DNA of 64,000 bases, taken from positions 1 through 64,000 of the forward strand of contig NZ_JAVHJU010000061.1 of NCBI RefSeq assembly GCF_031082405.1, given 5' to 3'. Source of the DNA: Amycolatopsis sp. A133. GTDB lineage: Bacteria > Actinomycetota > Actinomycetes > Mycobacteriales > Pseudonocardiaceae. The position numbers and the translations under genes were made by a program. Under the pieces are notes generated by a model that was given only the letters and a program-made list of their open reading frames with translations, ran no database searches and was not told the DNA's origin. Shown here piece after piece: positions 8,303 through 16,911 of this stretch; position 1 is the first letter of the stretch, and each line of letters opens with the position of its first letter.

Positions 8303-9771
8303 GGCCGCGCCGAAGCGTGGGCGTCCAGCAGCGCTCCGGCGAGGTTCCGGGCCGTCGTGGCCGAGCGCCAGCGCGGCCCGGACAGCTCGGTGGCCATCAG
8401 CTTCAGCATGGCGCGGACCATGTCCGGCTGCTTGCCGACGCCCGCGTCCAGCAGCGGTTCCACTTGGGCGGCGGCGCCTTCGAGGTCGTCGAGCCGCAGG
8501 TGGGCGCGGCCGGTGTCGATCCGGATCATCGGATCCATGGCCTCCCAGCGGTTTTCCAGCGACAGCCGCTCGAAGGCTTCGCGGGCGGTGGTGAACTCGC
8601 GCAACGCGGCCGAAGCCTGCCCGACCGCGAGCAGCGAGTTGCCCGCCATGTAGTGCCGCCGGTCCTTCGTGATGTTGAAGAACCGGTCCTCACCGCCGGC
8701 TCCGAGGTCCGGGTTTTCGATGGCGGTCCAGCGCGCGATCGCGTCCAGCACCTGCCCCTCGGCCTGCACCGACGACCAGCCGCGCGCCTCGGCGAGGATG
8801 AGCGGCGCGTCCGTGAGCTGCTCGCCCACGCGGTAGTTCAGCCCGTCCGCGGCGAGCCTAGCGGACTCGATGCCGTTGCCGGCCCAGAACGCCACGCGCG
8901 CCTGGGACGTGCGGACCCAGCGCCGGGCGAGGAAGTCGTCGGCGTACTGGGTGTAGAGCCAGGCGGCCGAGTTGAGCTCGCGCGAGAGCCGGTAGCGTCC
9001 GAGGTCCCCCGCGATCCAGGCCATCATCGCGCTCGACTTCGCCCCGACGAGCAGGAGGTCCTGGGTCTGCTTGGGCCGCTGGCGGCCCTTGAGCAGGGAC
9101 GCGGTCCGGTCCCCGATCACGGCCAGCTCGCCGAGGATCGAGTCGGGGGCGATCCGGGTGTAGGCGCTGCCCAGGAAGTCCAGGTCCGACCACAGGTCGT
9201 CGAGTTGGACGTCGTCGACGTTGGTCTTCGTGAGCAGGATGGCCTCGTCGAGGGCGCCCGCCCCGAGCTCCTCGTCCGGCCGCGCCTCGACGCGGGCGAC
9301 CGTGACGCGGGCGACCGCACGGGCCGGCGGTGGCGCCTCGGGGCCGGCCGCCGCGACGGCCGCGGGCTCCTGATCGGCGTGGTACTCGGCGAGGTCCTTG
9401 GCCGGCAGCTGCTCGAGGTCGCGCAGGCCGAGCAGGCACTTCCAGCTGGTCCCGTAGACCTGGGCCAGCACCCGCAGCGCCGCGACGGTGGGCCGGACCC
9501 CGCGTTCGGGCCACTGCTCGTACTCCCAGATCCGCGTCCCGCGCATGCCCGCGCGGGGGTCTCCGGTCACAGCGTTGTACTGGTGCGCGGCGACGTCGAG
9601 CGAGAGCTCGGACGCCAGCCGCCACGCGGTGCGCGGGGGGATCCGGCATTCGACGATCAGGTTCTTCGCCACCTGGGCCGGGATCGCCTCCTCGGAGAAG
9701 CCCAGGGCGACCAGCCGGTCGCGCAGTTGTGCACGGTAGGGCTTACTCCCTGGTTTGGCCTGTCGACTCAT
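8299..9771 (-). CDS. HTH regulator with TPR-like C-terminal region
   Basis: This 490-aa protein has an N-terminal XRE-like segment (PPRTAWRLASELSLDVAAHQYN and RGTRIWEYEQWPERGVRPT, about 45-98) typical of large actinomycete helix-turn-helix regulators. A linker rich in Ala/Pro (130-160) leads to a helical region of about 300 residues that looks like degenerate TPRs. Such C-termini usually bind a small ligand or peptide. It is the first gene of the operon and is translationally coupled to the AfsA-domain gene, so it may sense the product of the downstream enzymes. It is not a TetR-type butyrolactone receptor. Confidence 0.8.
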   Translation of the reverse strand: MSRQAKPGSKPYRAQLRDRLVALGFSEEAIPAQVAKNLIVECRIPPRTAWRLASELSLDVAAHQYNAVTGDPRAGMRGTRIWEYEQWPERGVRPTVAALRVLAQVYGTSWKCLLGLRDLEQLPAKDLAEYHADQEPAAVAAAGPEAPPPARAVARVTVARVEARPDEELGAGALDEAILLTKTNVDDVQLDDLWSDLDFLGSAYTRIAPDSILGELAVIGDRTASLLKGRQRPKQTQDLLLVGAKSSAMMAWIAGDLGRYRLSRELNSAAWLYTQYADDFLARRWVRTSQARVAFWAGNGIESARLAADGLNYRVGEQLTDAPLILAEARGWSSVQAEGQVLDAIARWTAIENPDLGAGGEDRFFNITKDRRHYMAGNSLLAVGQASAALREFTTAREAFERLSLENRWEAMDPMIRIDTGRAHLRLDDLEGAAAQVEPLLDAGVGKQPDMVRAMLKLMATELSGPRWRSATTARNLAGALLDAHASARP

Positions 9772-9940
9772 CGTTCATCCAACGATTTCCGGAGTACGGG
9801 TGCACCCCGACGACAGTACCGCAGCGTGACCACGGGGGGCCCAGGACGTCACCGGGCGGGAACCGTGCGCTTTCCGAGAAGTTGAGGACGCAACAAGGGT
9901 TTCCGGCGCCCGGATGGGCACGCCGCGCGGGGAACCTGAC

Positions 9941-9954
9941 TGAGAGCGCTCCCA
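9941..9954. promoter_or_regulatory. CebR/CelR-type operator, distal box
   Basis: TGAGAGCGCTCCCA has one mismatch to the CebR consensus TGGGAGCGCTCCCA. It lies 170 bp upstream of the regulator gene start and 358 bp upstream of the CBM2 gene start, so it could act on either. Confidence 0.65.
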
Positions 9955-10206
9955 ATCGCCGGTTCCGGCACCTTCATGGTGATCTTGGCCCGGATTTCCG
10001 GAATCCACCCCAACGGCCGCGTCCGGCACCGCGGGCCGGTGGCGCAGTGCTACCGGGACATGTCCTGCCTCCCAAGGGATTCGGCCGTTCAGGAGCGTTC
10101 AGCGGAGATCGCGGGCGGCCCGGCTGCGGAAAACGGACCACCGGATCCGGCCGCGTCCGGGTCGCTCTTTACAAGGGCGACACACCGGGGTTACCTTTCC
10201 GGCGGC

Positions 10207-10220
10207 TGGAAGCGCTCCCA
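10207..10220. promoter_or_regulatory. CebR/CelR-type operator, proximal box
   Basis: TGGAAGCGCTCCCA is identical over 14 bp to the box before the GH74 gene at 1755. It lies 91 bp upstream of the CBM2 protein start. Confidence 0.78.
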
Positions 10221-10311
10221 TGCCAGGTCGCCTCGCCAGAACGCGGCCACCAACCAGGGGCGTCGTGGTGCAGGCCACGGCGCCCCTGTCCGCGTCCGGA
10301 GGAGAAACCCG

Positions 10312-11487
10312 ATGAACAGGTTCGCCGGCGCCTTCGCCGCGCTCTGCCTCGCCGCGGCGGGCACCGCCGCCGTCCTCGTGGCCGGTCCGGCCGCCGCCGC
10401 GCCCGCGTGCTCGGTCGACTACCGCGTCAACCAGTGGCAGACCGGCTACACCGCGGACGTCACGGTGACCAACGGCGCCTCCGCGGTCTCGTCCTGGACG
10501 CTCACCTGGAACTACGCCGGGAACCAGTCGGTGACCTCCGCCTGGAACGCCACCGTCCGCCAGACCGGGACCGCGGTCACCGCGCAAAACCTGTCCTACA
10601 ACGGCGCCCTGCCCGCCGGCGGCTCGGTCTCCTTCGGTCTCCAGGGCACCTACAGCGGGACGAACGCCACGCCCACGGACTTCGCGCTGAACGGCGTTTC
10701 GTGCGGCGACCCCGCTCCCCCGACCACCACGACGCCGACCACGCCCACGACCCCCACCACCCCGACCACGCCCACCACGACGACCTCCGGGCCGCAGCCC
10801 GCCGGCTGCTCGAGCGCCGCGATCTGCGACGACTTCGAACAGCAGACCGGCAGCACCCCGGGCGGCCGCTGGACCGTCGGCGCGGCCAACTGCACCGGCA
10901 CCGGCACGGTCGCCGTCGACACGGCGGTCGCGCACTCGGGCTCCCGCTCGGTCAAGGTCACCGGCCAGGGCGGCTACTGCAACCACGCGTTCCTCGGCAC
11001 GAGCCTCACCGGGGTCGGCTCGAACCACCTCTTCGGCCGGTTCTGGGTCCGCCACACGACGGCGCTGCCCACCGGGCACGTCGCGTTCATGGCCATGCGC
11101 GACACCGCCGACAACGGCCGTGACCTGCGGGCCGGCGGCCAGAACCGGGCCCTGCAGTGGAACCGCGAGTCCGACGACGCGACGCTGCCCGCGCAGAGCC
11201 CGGCCGGGGTCGCCCAGAGCGTCCCGCTGGCCACCGGCACCTGGTCCTGCTTCGAGTTCGAGGTCGACGGCGCCGCGGGACGGCTCCGGACCTGGCTGAA
11301 CTCTGCCGAGGTGCCCGGGCTCGTCGTCGACGGCGTCCCGACGCCCGACATCGACCAGCAGTGGCTCGCCCGGGCCTGGCACCCGGCGGTGACCGACCTG
11401 CGGCTCGGCTGGGAGAGCTACGCCGGCGACGCCGACACGCTCTGGTACGACGACGTGGCCGTCGGCACCGCGCGGATCGGCTGCTGA
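10312..11487 (+). CDS. Secreted CBM2 protein with Cip1-like domain
   Basis: This 391-aa exported protein begins with a Sec signal (hydrophobic core about 6-25, AAAAP cleavage zone). A CBM2 cellulose-binding module follows (about 31-128, ACSVDYRVNQWQTGY to NGVSCG), then a Thr/Pro linker. The C-terminal domain of about 230 residues starts DDFEQQTG and has a jelly-roll-like beta-rich pattern ending WYDDVAVGTARIGC. I tentatively match it to Cip1, a cellulose-induced protein first known from Trichoderma and structurally related to polysaccharide lyases. The ATG at 10312 follows GGAGGAG. Two CebR-type boxes upstream indicate co-regulation with the xyloglucanase. Catalytic activity is uncertain. Confidence 0.85.
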   Translation: MNRFAGAFAALCLAAAGTAAVLVAGPAAAAPACSVDYRVNQWQTGYTADVTVTNGASAVSSWTLTWNYAGNQSVTSAWNATVRQTGTAVTAQNLSYNGALPAGGSVSFGLQGTYSGTNATPTDFALNGVSCGDPAPPTTTTPTTPTTPTTPTTPTTTTSGPQPAGCSSAAICDDFEQQTGSTPGGRWTVGAANCTGTGTVAVDTAVAHSGSRSVKVTGQGGYCNHAFLGTSLTGVGSNHLFGRFWVRHTTALPTGHVAFMAMRDTADNGRDLRAGGQNRALQWNRESDDATLPAQSPAGVAQSVPLATGTWSCFEFEVDGAAGRLRTWLNSAEVPGLVVDGVPTPDIDQQWLARAWHPAVTDLRLGWESYAGDADTLWYDDVAVGTARIGC

Positions 11488-11499
11488 CGCTGCTGCCCA

Positions 11500-11551
11500 C
11501 CGGTCGTGAGTGGTAAGGCGGGTTAGAACCCGCCTTACCACTCACGACCGG
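11500..11551. terminator. Convergent-gene palindrome, copy 3 (perfect)
   Basis: Two perfect 25-base arms enclose an AG centre. It sits between the stop of the CBM2 gene (11487) and the stop of the converging PotD gene (11571). It shares its arm sequence with the copies at 82-109 and 4555-4610. Confidence 0.8.
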
Positions 11552-11570
11552 CCGGAGCTTGCGGAGGCCG

Positions 11571-12773
11571 TCAGCCCTTGATTTCGGTCCAGGCCTTCGT
11601 CCACTCGCCGTAGTCCTTGCACTTGACGTCCGTGCGGCCGTCGAGGCACTGCGGGATCGGCGTGGTCCAGTACGCGATCTTCGCCGCGTACGCCGCGTCG
11701 CCGGCGTGGTAGGTGTCGCAGAGCGTCTTGTCCGTCATCTCCGCGCACGCCTTCGTGTTCGCCGGCGCTTCGCCGAAGTACTCGGCGACCTGGGCGTTGA
11801 CCTTCGGGCTGATGATGTAGTCGAGCCACTTGTAGGCACACGTCTTGTGCGCGGACTTCGCCGCGACCATCCACGTGTCCGACCACCCGGTCGCGCCTTC
11901 GCTGGGCACGGTGGACTCGAGCGGCGCACCCTCGCCCTTGGTCAGGTTGACCGTGACCTGCCAGGCGGTGCCGACGACGGCGTCGCCGTTCTTCAGCGCC
12001 TGCGACTCCTTGAGGTAGTCCGACCAGTATTCGCTGACCAGCGGCCGCTGCTGCTTGAGCAGGTTCACCGCGGCGGTGAACTGCTTGTCGTCCAGGGCGT
12101 ACGGGTTCTTGATGCCGAGGTCCGGCTGGTGGGTCTGCAGGTACAGGGCGGCGTCGGCGATGTAGATCGGCGAGTCGTAGGCGATCACCTTGCCCTTGTG
12201 GGGCGAGTTCGCGTCGAACACCACCGACCACGACGTCGGCGCCGGCGTCACCTCGTCGGTGCGCCAGGTCAGCAGGTTGGCGCCCCAGCCGTGCGGGATG
12301 CCGTAGGAGACGCCGCCGACGCTGTTCCAGGACTTGTCCTTGAGGAACGGCTGGACGTCGGCGTAGTTCGGGACCAGCGCGGTGTTCACCGGCTCGGCGT
12401 CGCCCGAGGCGACGAGCCGCAGCGACGCGTCACCGGAGGCGGACACGACGTCGTACTGCCCGGTCTTCATCAGCGTGACGGCCTCGTCGGACGTGCCGAA
12501 CGGCTTGACGTTCACCTTGCAGCCGGTCTGCTGCTCGAACGGCGTCACCCAGTTGACCTTCGGGTCGTTCGAGCCGTTCTCCGCGTACCCCGGCCAGGCG
12601 AGGACGTTCAGCTGCCCTTCCGGCTGGCCGAGCGCCTTGAGCGCTTCCAGCTTCGGCGGCGTGAAGCCCTGCGCGCCGGGCGGCGCGGCGGAGTTCGAGC
12701 CGGACGTGCCACATGCAGCCAACAGCAGGCTGGCGCCGAGCAAGCCGGCAAGCCGCGTTTTCCTGTTCTTCAT
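11571..12773 (-). CDS. potD: PotD-like polyamine-binding lipoprotein
   Basis: This 400-aa protein is an extracytoplasmic solute-binding protein of the spermidine/putrescine class. The lipobox LLAAC places the modified Cys at residue 21. The LNVLAWPGYAE and DVVSASGDASLRL segments fit PotD-type folds. The start ATG at 12773 has AAAGGA upstream. It precedes a PotA-type ATPase by 17 bp and is transcribed with a PatD-like aldehyde dehydrogenase, which supports putrescine or a related amine as ligand. No PotB/PotC permease genes are adjacent, which is unusual. Confidence 0.88.
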   Translation of the reverse strand: MKNRKTRLAGLLGASLLLAACGTSGSNSAAPPGAQGFTPPKLEALKALGQPEGQLNVLAWPGYAENGSNDPKVNWVTPFEQQTGCKVNVKPFGTSDEAVTLMKTGQYDVVSASGDASLRLVASGDAEPVNTALVPNYADVQPFLKDKSWNSVGGVSYGIPHGWGANLLTWRTDEVTPAPTSWSVVFDANSPHKGKVIAYDSPIYIADAALYLQTHQPDLGIKNPYALDDKQFTAAVNLLKQQRPLVSEYWSDYLKESQALKNGDAVVGTAWQVTVNLTKGEGAPLESTVPSEGATGWSDTWMVAAKSAHKTCAYKWLDYIISPKVNAQVAEYFGEAPANTKACAEMTDKTLCDTYHAGDAAYAAKIAYWTTPIPQCLDGRTDVKCKDYGEWTKAWTEIKG

Positions 12774-12790
12774 GGCATCCTTTCTGGGAA

Positions 12791-13870
12791 CTACTGGACC
12801 TGGAAGCTGTGTTCGTCGCGCCAGCTGAGCCGGACGCGCCCGTCTCCGAACTGTGCGGTGCCGTCGGTGTTCTGGCGGACGACCGAGAGCCGGCCGCCGG
12901 CGTCGAGCGCGACCGAGTACCGCACGGTCGCGCCGGCGTAGACGACGTCGGTGACCGTGCCGGTCGCGCTGGTGTGCCCCACGGCGGCGGGTTCGGACAG
13001 GTCGCCGTCGATGCGGATCTTCTCCGGCCGGATGCTGAACAGCCCCGGCCGGCCGATGACGGTCTCGGCGCCGCGGCCGCCCAGCAGGTTCGACGTGCCG
13101 ACGAACCCGGCGACAAACGCGCTGGCGGGTCGTTCGTAGACCTCTTCCGGCGGGCCGACCTGCTCGATCTTCCCGTCGTTGAACACCGCGATGCGGTCGC
13201 TCATCGTGAGCGCCTCGTCCTGGTCGTGGGTGACGAAGACGAACGTGATGCCGACGTCGCGCTGGATCTGCTTGAGCTCCAGCTGCATCGCCTGCCGCAG
13301 CTTGAGGTCGAGCGCGCCCAGCGGCTCATCGAGCAGCAGCACCTTGGGCCGGTTCACCAGCGCGCGGGCCAGTGCGACGCGCTGGCGCTGGCCACCGGAC
13401 AGCTGTGCCGGCTTGCGCGAGCCGTAGTCCTCCAGCCGGACGGTCTTCAACGCCTCGAGCGCGCGCTCCCGGCGCTGCTGCTTCGGGACGCGCTTGACGC
13501 GCAGGCCGTACTCGACGTTCTGCTGCACGCTCATGTGCGGGAACAGCGCGTAGTCCTGGAACACCGTGTTGACGTCCCGCTCGAACGGCGGGAGCCGGCC
13601 CACGTCGTGGCCGTCGAACTCGATCGTGCCCTCGGTCGGCAGGTCGAACCCGGCGATCAGGCGCAGCACCGTCGTCTTGCCGGAGCCGGACGGGCCGAGC
13701 ATGGAGAAGAACTCGCCGGGCGGGATGTCGAGGTCGACGCCGTCGACGGCGTGGACGTCACCGAAGTGCTTGCGCAGCCCGGAAAGCCGGATGGCCGGCC
13801 CCGCGTTCTCGAGCGCCGCTGGCTCTTCCCGCGTCTCCGATGGTGCTTGGTTGGGCATCGCGACCCTCAC
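12791..13870 (-). CDS. potA: PotA-like ABC transporter ATPase
   Basis: This 359-aa ATPase energises polyamine uptake. Walker A is GPSGSGKTT (59-67), the signature is LSGGQRQRVALARAL, and Walker B is VLLLDEPLGALD. A Q-loop (VFQDYALFPHM) and H-loop (VTHDQDEAL) are intact. A C-terminal TOBE-like extension (about 250-359) is typical of PotA/MalK. Start GTG overlaps the aldehyde dehydrogenase stop (GTGA); an ATG four codons later is an alternative. It lies between patD and potD in one operon. Confidence 0.9.
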   Translation of the reverse strand: MRVAMPNQAPSETREEPAALENAGPAIRLSGLRKHFGDVHAVDGVDLDIPPGEFFSMLGPSGSGKTTVLRLIAGFDLPTEGTIEFDGHDVGRLPPFERDVNTVFQDYALFPHMSVQQNVEYGLRVKRVPKQQRRERALEALKTVRLEDYGSRKPAQLSGGQRQRVALARALVNRPKVLLLDEPLGALDLKLRQAMQLELKQIQRDVGITFVFVTHDQDEALTMSDRIAVFNDGKIEQVGPPEEVYERPASAFVAGFVGTSNLLGGRGAETVIGRPGLFSIRPEKIRIDGDLSEPAAVGHTSATGTVTDVVYAGATVRYSVALDAGGRLSVVRQNTDGTAQFGDGRVRLSWRDEHSFQVQ

Positions 13871-15315
13871 AGTGCGCTCATCACGTGCTTGACGCGCGTG
13901 TAGTCCTCGAGGCCGTACAGCGAGAGGTCCTTGCCGTAGCCGGACTTCTTGAACCCGCCGTGCGGCATCTCGGCGACCAGCGGGATGTGGGTGTTGATCC
14001 AGACGCAGCCGAAGTCGAGCTTCGCCGCGACGCGCATCGCGCGCTGGTGGTCACGCGTCCAGACCGACGACGCGAGGCCGTACTGGACGGCGTTCGCGGC
14101 CTGCAGCGCCTCGGTCTCTTCGGAGAACCGCTGGACGGTGATGACCGGGCCGAAGATCTCGTTCTGGCTGATCTCGTCGTCCTGGCGGACGCCGGAGACC
14201 ACGGTGGCTTCGTAGAAGTAGCCTTCGTCGCCGACCCGATGCCCTCCACAGTGGACGGTCGTGTGCGACGGCAGCCGCTCGACGAACCCGGCCACCTTCG
14301 CCAGCTGGGCCGCGTTGTTCAGCGGGCCGTAAGCGACGTCTTCGTCATCCGGCTTGCCGGTCTTGGTGTTCTCGGCCTGCCGGGTGAGGGCGGCGACGAA
14401 GGTGTCGTGCACGTCGTCGGCGACGAGCACCCGCGTGGCGGCGGTGCAGTCCTGGCCCGCGTTGAAGTAGCCCGCGACGGCGATGGCCTCGGCGGCGGCT
14501 TCCAGGTCGGCGTCGCCGAAGACGATGACCGGCGCCTTGCCGCCCAGTTCCAGGTGCACCCGCTTGACGTCGGCGGCCGCACTGCGCGCGACCTCGATGC
14601 CGGCCCGGACCGAGCCGGTGATCGACACCATGGCCGGGATGCCGTGCTCGACCAGCGCACGGCCGGTGTCGCGGTCGCCGCAGAGCACGTTGAACACGCC
14701 GGGCGGGAAGAACTCGCCGGCGATCTCGGCGAGCAGCAGCGTCGACGCCGGGGTGGTGTCGGACGGCTTGAGCACCACCGTGTTGCCGGCGGCGAGCGCG
14801 GGCGCGATCTTCCAGATGGCCATCAGCAGCGGGTAGTTCCACGGCGTGACCTGCGCGCAGACGCCGACGGGCTCGCGGCGCACGAAGGAGGTGTGCCCCT
14901 CCAGGTACTCGCCCGCGGCCCGGCCTTCGAGCACGCGGGCGGCCCCGGCGAAGAAGCGGAGCTGGTCCAGGACCATCGGGATCTCTTCGGCCATGGTCAG
15001 CGCGACCGGCTTGCCGGTGTTCGCCGACTCCGCGCGGACGATCTCTTCGGCGCGGGCTTCGAGCGCGTCGGCCAGCTTGAGCAGCGCGAGCTGGCGCTGG
15101 GCGGGGGTCGTCGTCCGCCAGGTCTCGAACGCGGTCGCGGCGACCTGCAGCGCGTTGTCGACGTCTTCGGGCCCGGCGATCGGGGCGGTGCAGTAGGGGC
15201 GTCCGGTGACGGGGTCGGTGATCTCGGCCGTCCGGCCCGACTTGGACTCGACGTACGCGCCGCCTACGTAGTGCTTGAGCTCTTGCGGCGGGGTGGGTGG
15301 GCAGGTGGAAGACAC
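13867..15315 (-). CDS. patD: Aminobutyraldehyde dehydrogenase-like ALDH
   Basis: This 482-aa NAD-dependent aldehyde dehydrogenase should oxidise 4-aminobutanal to GABA. Family features seen are TPWNYPLLMAIWKIAPALAAGN, the LELGGKAP active-site Glu motif, and AGQDCTAATRV with the catalytic Cys. Start GTG at 15315 follows GGAGGAG. It heads the potA-potD operon, and the divergent GntR gene shares its promoter region with a perfect inverted repeat. Together with gabT and gabD 4 kb away it completes an amine to succinate route, apart from the first transaminase or oxidase. Betaine-aldehyde dehydrogenase activity is a less likely alternative. Confidence 0.88.
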   Translation of the reverse strand: MSSTCPPTPPQELKHYVGGAYVESKSGRTAEITDPVTGRPYCTAPIAGPEDVDNALQVAATAFETWRTTTPAQRQLALLKLADALEARAEEIVRAESANTGKPVALTMAEEIPMVLDQLRFFAGAARVLEGRAAGEYLEGHTSFVRREPVGVCAQVTPWNYPLLMAIWKIAPALAAGNTVVLKPSDTTPASTLLLAEIAGEFFPPGVFNVLCGDRDTGRALVEHGIPAMVSITGSVRAGIEVARSAAADVKRVHLELGGKAPVIVFGDADLEAAAEAIAVAGYFNAGQDCTAATRVLVADDVHDTFVAALTRQAENTKTGKPDDEDVAYGPLNNAAQLAKVAGFVERLPSHTTVHCGGHRVGDEGYFYEATVVSGVRQDDEISQNEIFGPVITVQRFSEETEALQAANAVQYGLASSVWTRDHQRAMRVAAKLDFGCVWINTHIPLVAEMPHGGFKKSGYGKDLSLYGLEDYTRVKHVMSAL

Positions 15316-15348
15316 GGTGAACTCCTCCGGTGCTGACGGGGAGCCAAA

Positions 15349-15366
15349 ACATATGACTCCATATGT
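15349..15366. promoter_or_regulatory. Inverted-repeat operator between patD and GntR gene
   Basis: ACATATG-ACTC-CATATGT is a perfect 7-4-7 palindrome in an AT-rich patch of an otherwise GC-rich divergent promoter. It is the obvious operator for the adjacent GntR regulator on both promoters. Confidence 0.75.
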
Positions 15367-15429
15367 AATAGGACAAGGGGATGGGGCAAGATTGGTGCGA
15401 ATGGGTAGTCCGCCGTCCGGAGGGGCACG

Positions 15430-16164
15430 ATGCGCAAGGGCATGTCGCACAGCGCGCGATCCGCCATGTTCGCGCCGCTCGGCCAGGTCGGGCGGGCGGA
15501 AGCGGTGGCGGCGCGGCTGGTCGACGCCATCACGCTCGGCTTGCTCGCCGACGCGGAACAGCTGCCCAGCGAAGCCGAGCTGGCCGCGCAGTTCGGCGTC
15601 TCGACCGTGACGGTCCGGGAGGCGCTGGTGGCCCTCCGGCAGCAGGGGCTGGTCGAGACGCGCCGGGGCCGCAGCGGCGGCAGCTTCGTCCGCACGCCGG
15701 CCAACCCGCCTTCGGACGCCTGGCGCGAGCGGCTGCGCGAGGTGTCGCTGTCGGACCTGCGCGACGTCGGCGACCACTACCTCGCGATCGCCGGAGCCGC
15801 CGCGAAGCTCGCCGCCGAGCGCAGCTCCCCCGAAGACGTCGCCCGGCTGCGGCTGGCGACCGAGGACCTCCGCACGGCCCAGGGCATCGACTTCACCCGG
15901 GCGGAGCGGCAGTTCCACCTGGAGGTCGCGGCGGCCGCGCAGTCGCCGCGGCTGACGCACGAAGAGGTCCACCTGCAGAGCGAGCGCGGCGGCCTGCTGT
16001 GGCTGCCGCTCGGGCCCGCGGCGCACGCCTGCGAAGAGCACGCGGCCATCACGGCGGCGATCTCGTCGGCCGACGGCGAGCTGGCCCGCAAGCTCACCGA
16101 AGAGCACCTGCTGGCCGCCCTCGACCGGCTCGCGGACGTGCACCTCGACCTGCTCACGCCCTAG
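15430..16164 (+). CDS. FadR-subfamily GntR regulator
   Basis: This 244-aa repressor has an N-terminal winged helix (AVAARLVDAITLG, LPSEAELAAQFGVSTVTVREALVALRQQGLVETRRG) and a C-terminal all-helical FCD-like ligand domain with conserved-looking metal-binding histidines (for example ERQFHLEV and CEEHAAI). Start ATG follows GGAGG with a short spacer. It faces the polyamine operon across a perfect inverted repeat at 15349-15366 and probably represses it in the absence of an amine or acid intermediate. The cache-domain gene lies 33 bp downstream. Confidence 0.88.
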   Translation: MRKGMSHSARSAMFAPLGQVGRAEAVAARLVDAITLGLLADAEQLPSEAELAAQFGVSTVTVREALVALRQQGLVETRRGRSGGSFVRTPANPPSDAWRERLREVSLSDLRDVGDHYLAIAGAAAKLAAERSSPEDVARLRLATEDLRTAQGIDFTRAERQFHLEVAAAAQSPRLTHEEVHLQSERGGLLWLPLGPAAHACEEHAAITAAISSADGELARKLTEEHLLAALDRLADVHLDLLTP

Positions 16165-16197
16165 ACTTCCGCTACTCCGCGCATCGAGGTGAGGACC

Positions 16198-16911
16198 GTG
16201 AACGACACCCGCACGCCCGCCGTCGACGAGGTCGTCGAGCAGGTTTCCGCGTTGGTGGAAGGGGTTTTCGGGCGGCTAAAGCCGCTGCTTGCGGCCGCCG
16301 AGTCGGTATTGGCGGACGCCCCGGCGGCGTCGGCCCTGCACCGGATCCGCCCGCAGGTCACCGAGGCACTCGGCGGCCTGGTCATCGGCGCGGGCTTCGT
16401 CAGCGCACCGCACGTGCTGGCCGACTCGGAGTTCGGCTTCGAGTGGTGGACCCGCTCCGGCAGCGAACCGCCGTCCCAGCTGTTCATCAGCCTCGACCCG
16501 GCGAGCGAGAACTTCCTGGACTACACCCGCCAGTCGTGGTTCACGGTCCCGCGCGACACCGGGCGGCGGCACATCAACGGGCCGTACGTGGATTACCTGT
16601 GCACCGACGAGTACACGCTGACGTTCACGATCCCGGTCTTCCGCGCGGGCGCCTTCGCGGGCGTGGTGGGCGCGGACGTCTACGTGCGCGAGTTCGAGCG
16701 GGCGGTGCGGCCCCGGCTGCGGTCGCTGGGCCGCGGAGCGGCGTTGCTGAACGCCCAGGGGCGGGTGATCGTGTCGAACAGCGTCCGGCAGCCGACGGGC
16801 TCGCTGGTGCGCGAAGCCGACGTCCCGGCGTGGTGGTCGGCGGGTGCGGAACCGGGCCCGGGACGGCGCCGCTGCGGCGATGCCCCGATCGTGCTGGCGA
16901 CCGGGGCCTAA
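16198..16911 (+). CDS. Cache-domain protein, no transmembrane segment
   Basis: This 237-aa protein contains a cache-like sensory fold: SWFTVPRDTGRRHINGPYVDYLCTDEYTLTFTIPVF and AGVVGADVYVREFE match the core blocks of extracellular amine/amino-acid sensors. Signal peptide and membrane helices are missing, so it is probably cytosolic. GTG at 16198 is preferred because GAGGTGAGG precedes it. It lies behind the GntR gene in a polyamine locus, which suggests binding of putrescine, GABA or a related ligand, perhaps as a partner of that regulator. Its stop overlaps the stop of the converging small gene. Confidence 0.75.
   Translation: MNDTRTPAVDEVVEQVSALVEGVFGRLKPLLAAAESVLADAPAASALHRIRPQVTEALGGLVIGAGFVSAPHVLADSEFGFEWWTRSGSEPPSQLFISLDPASENFLDYTRQSWFTVPRDTGRRHINGPYVDYLCTDEYTLTFTIPVFRAGAFAGVVGADVYVREFERAVRPRLRSLGRGAALLNAQGRVIVSNSVRQPTGSLVREADVPAWWSAGAEPGPGRRRCGDAPIVLATGA

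Larger units (their letters stand above)
9772..10311. other. 540-bp divergent regulatory region
   Basis: No gene is visible between the leftward regulator operon and the rightward CBM2 protein. The stretch holds two CebR-type boxes (9941 and 10207), promoters for both directions, and a strong ribosome-binding site GGAGGAG just before 10312. The spacing between the boxes (266 bp) would permit looping by a LacI-family dimer or tetramer. Confidence 0.6.

Noticed and set aside
8255..9885. Rightward frame antisense to the HTH regulator
   Set aside because: It has no family motifs and is Arg/Gly-rich, as expected for a shadow of GC-rich coding DNA; the leftward gene has clear HTH features and coupling.
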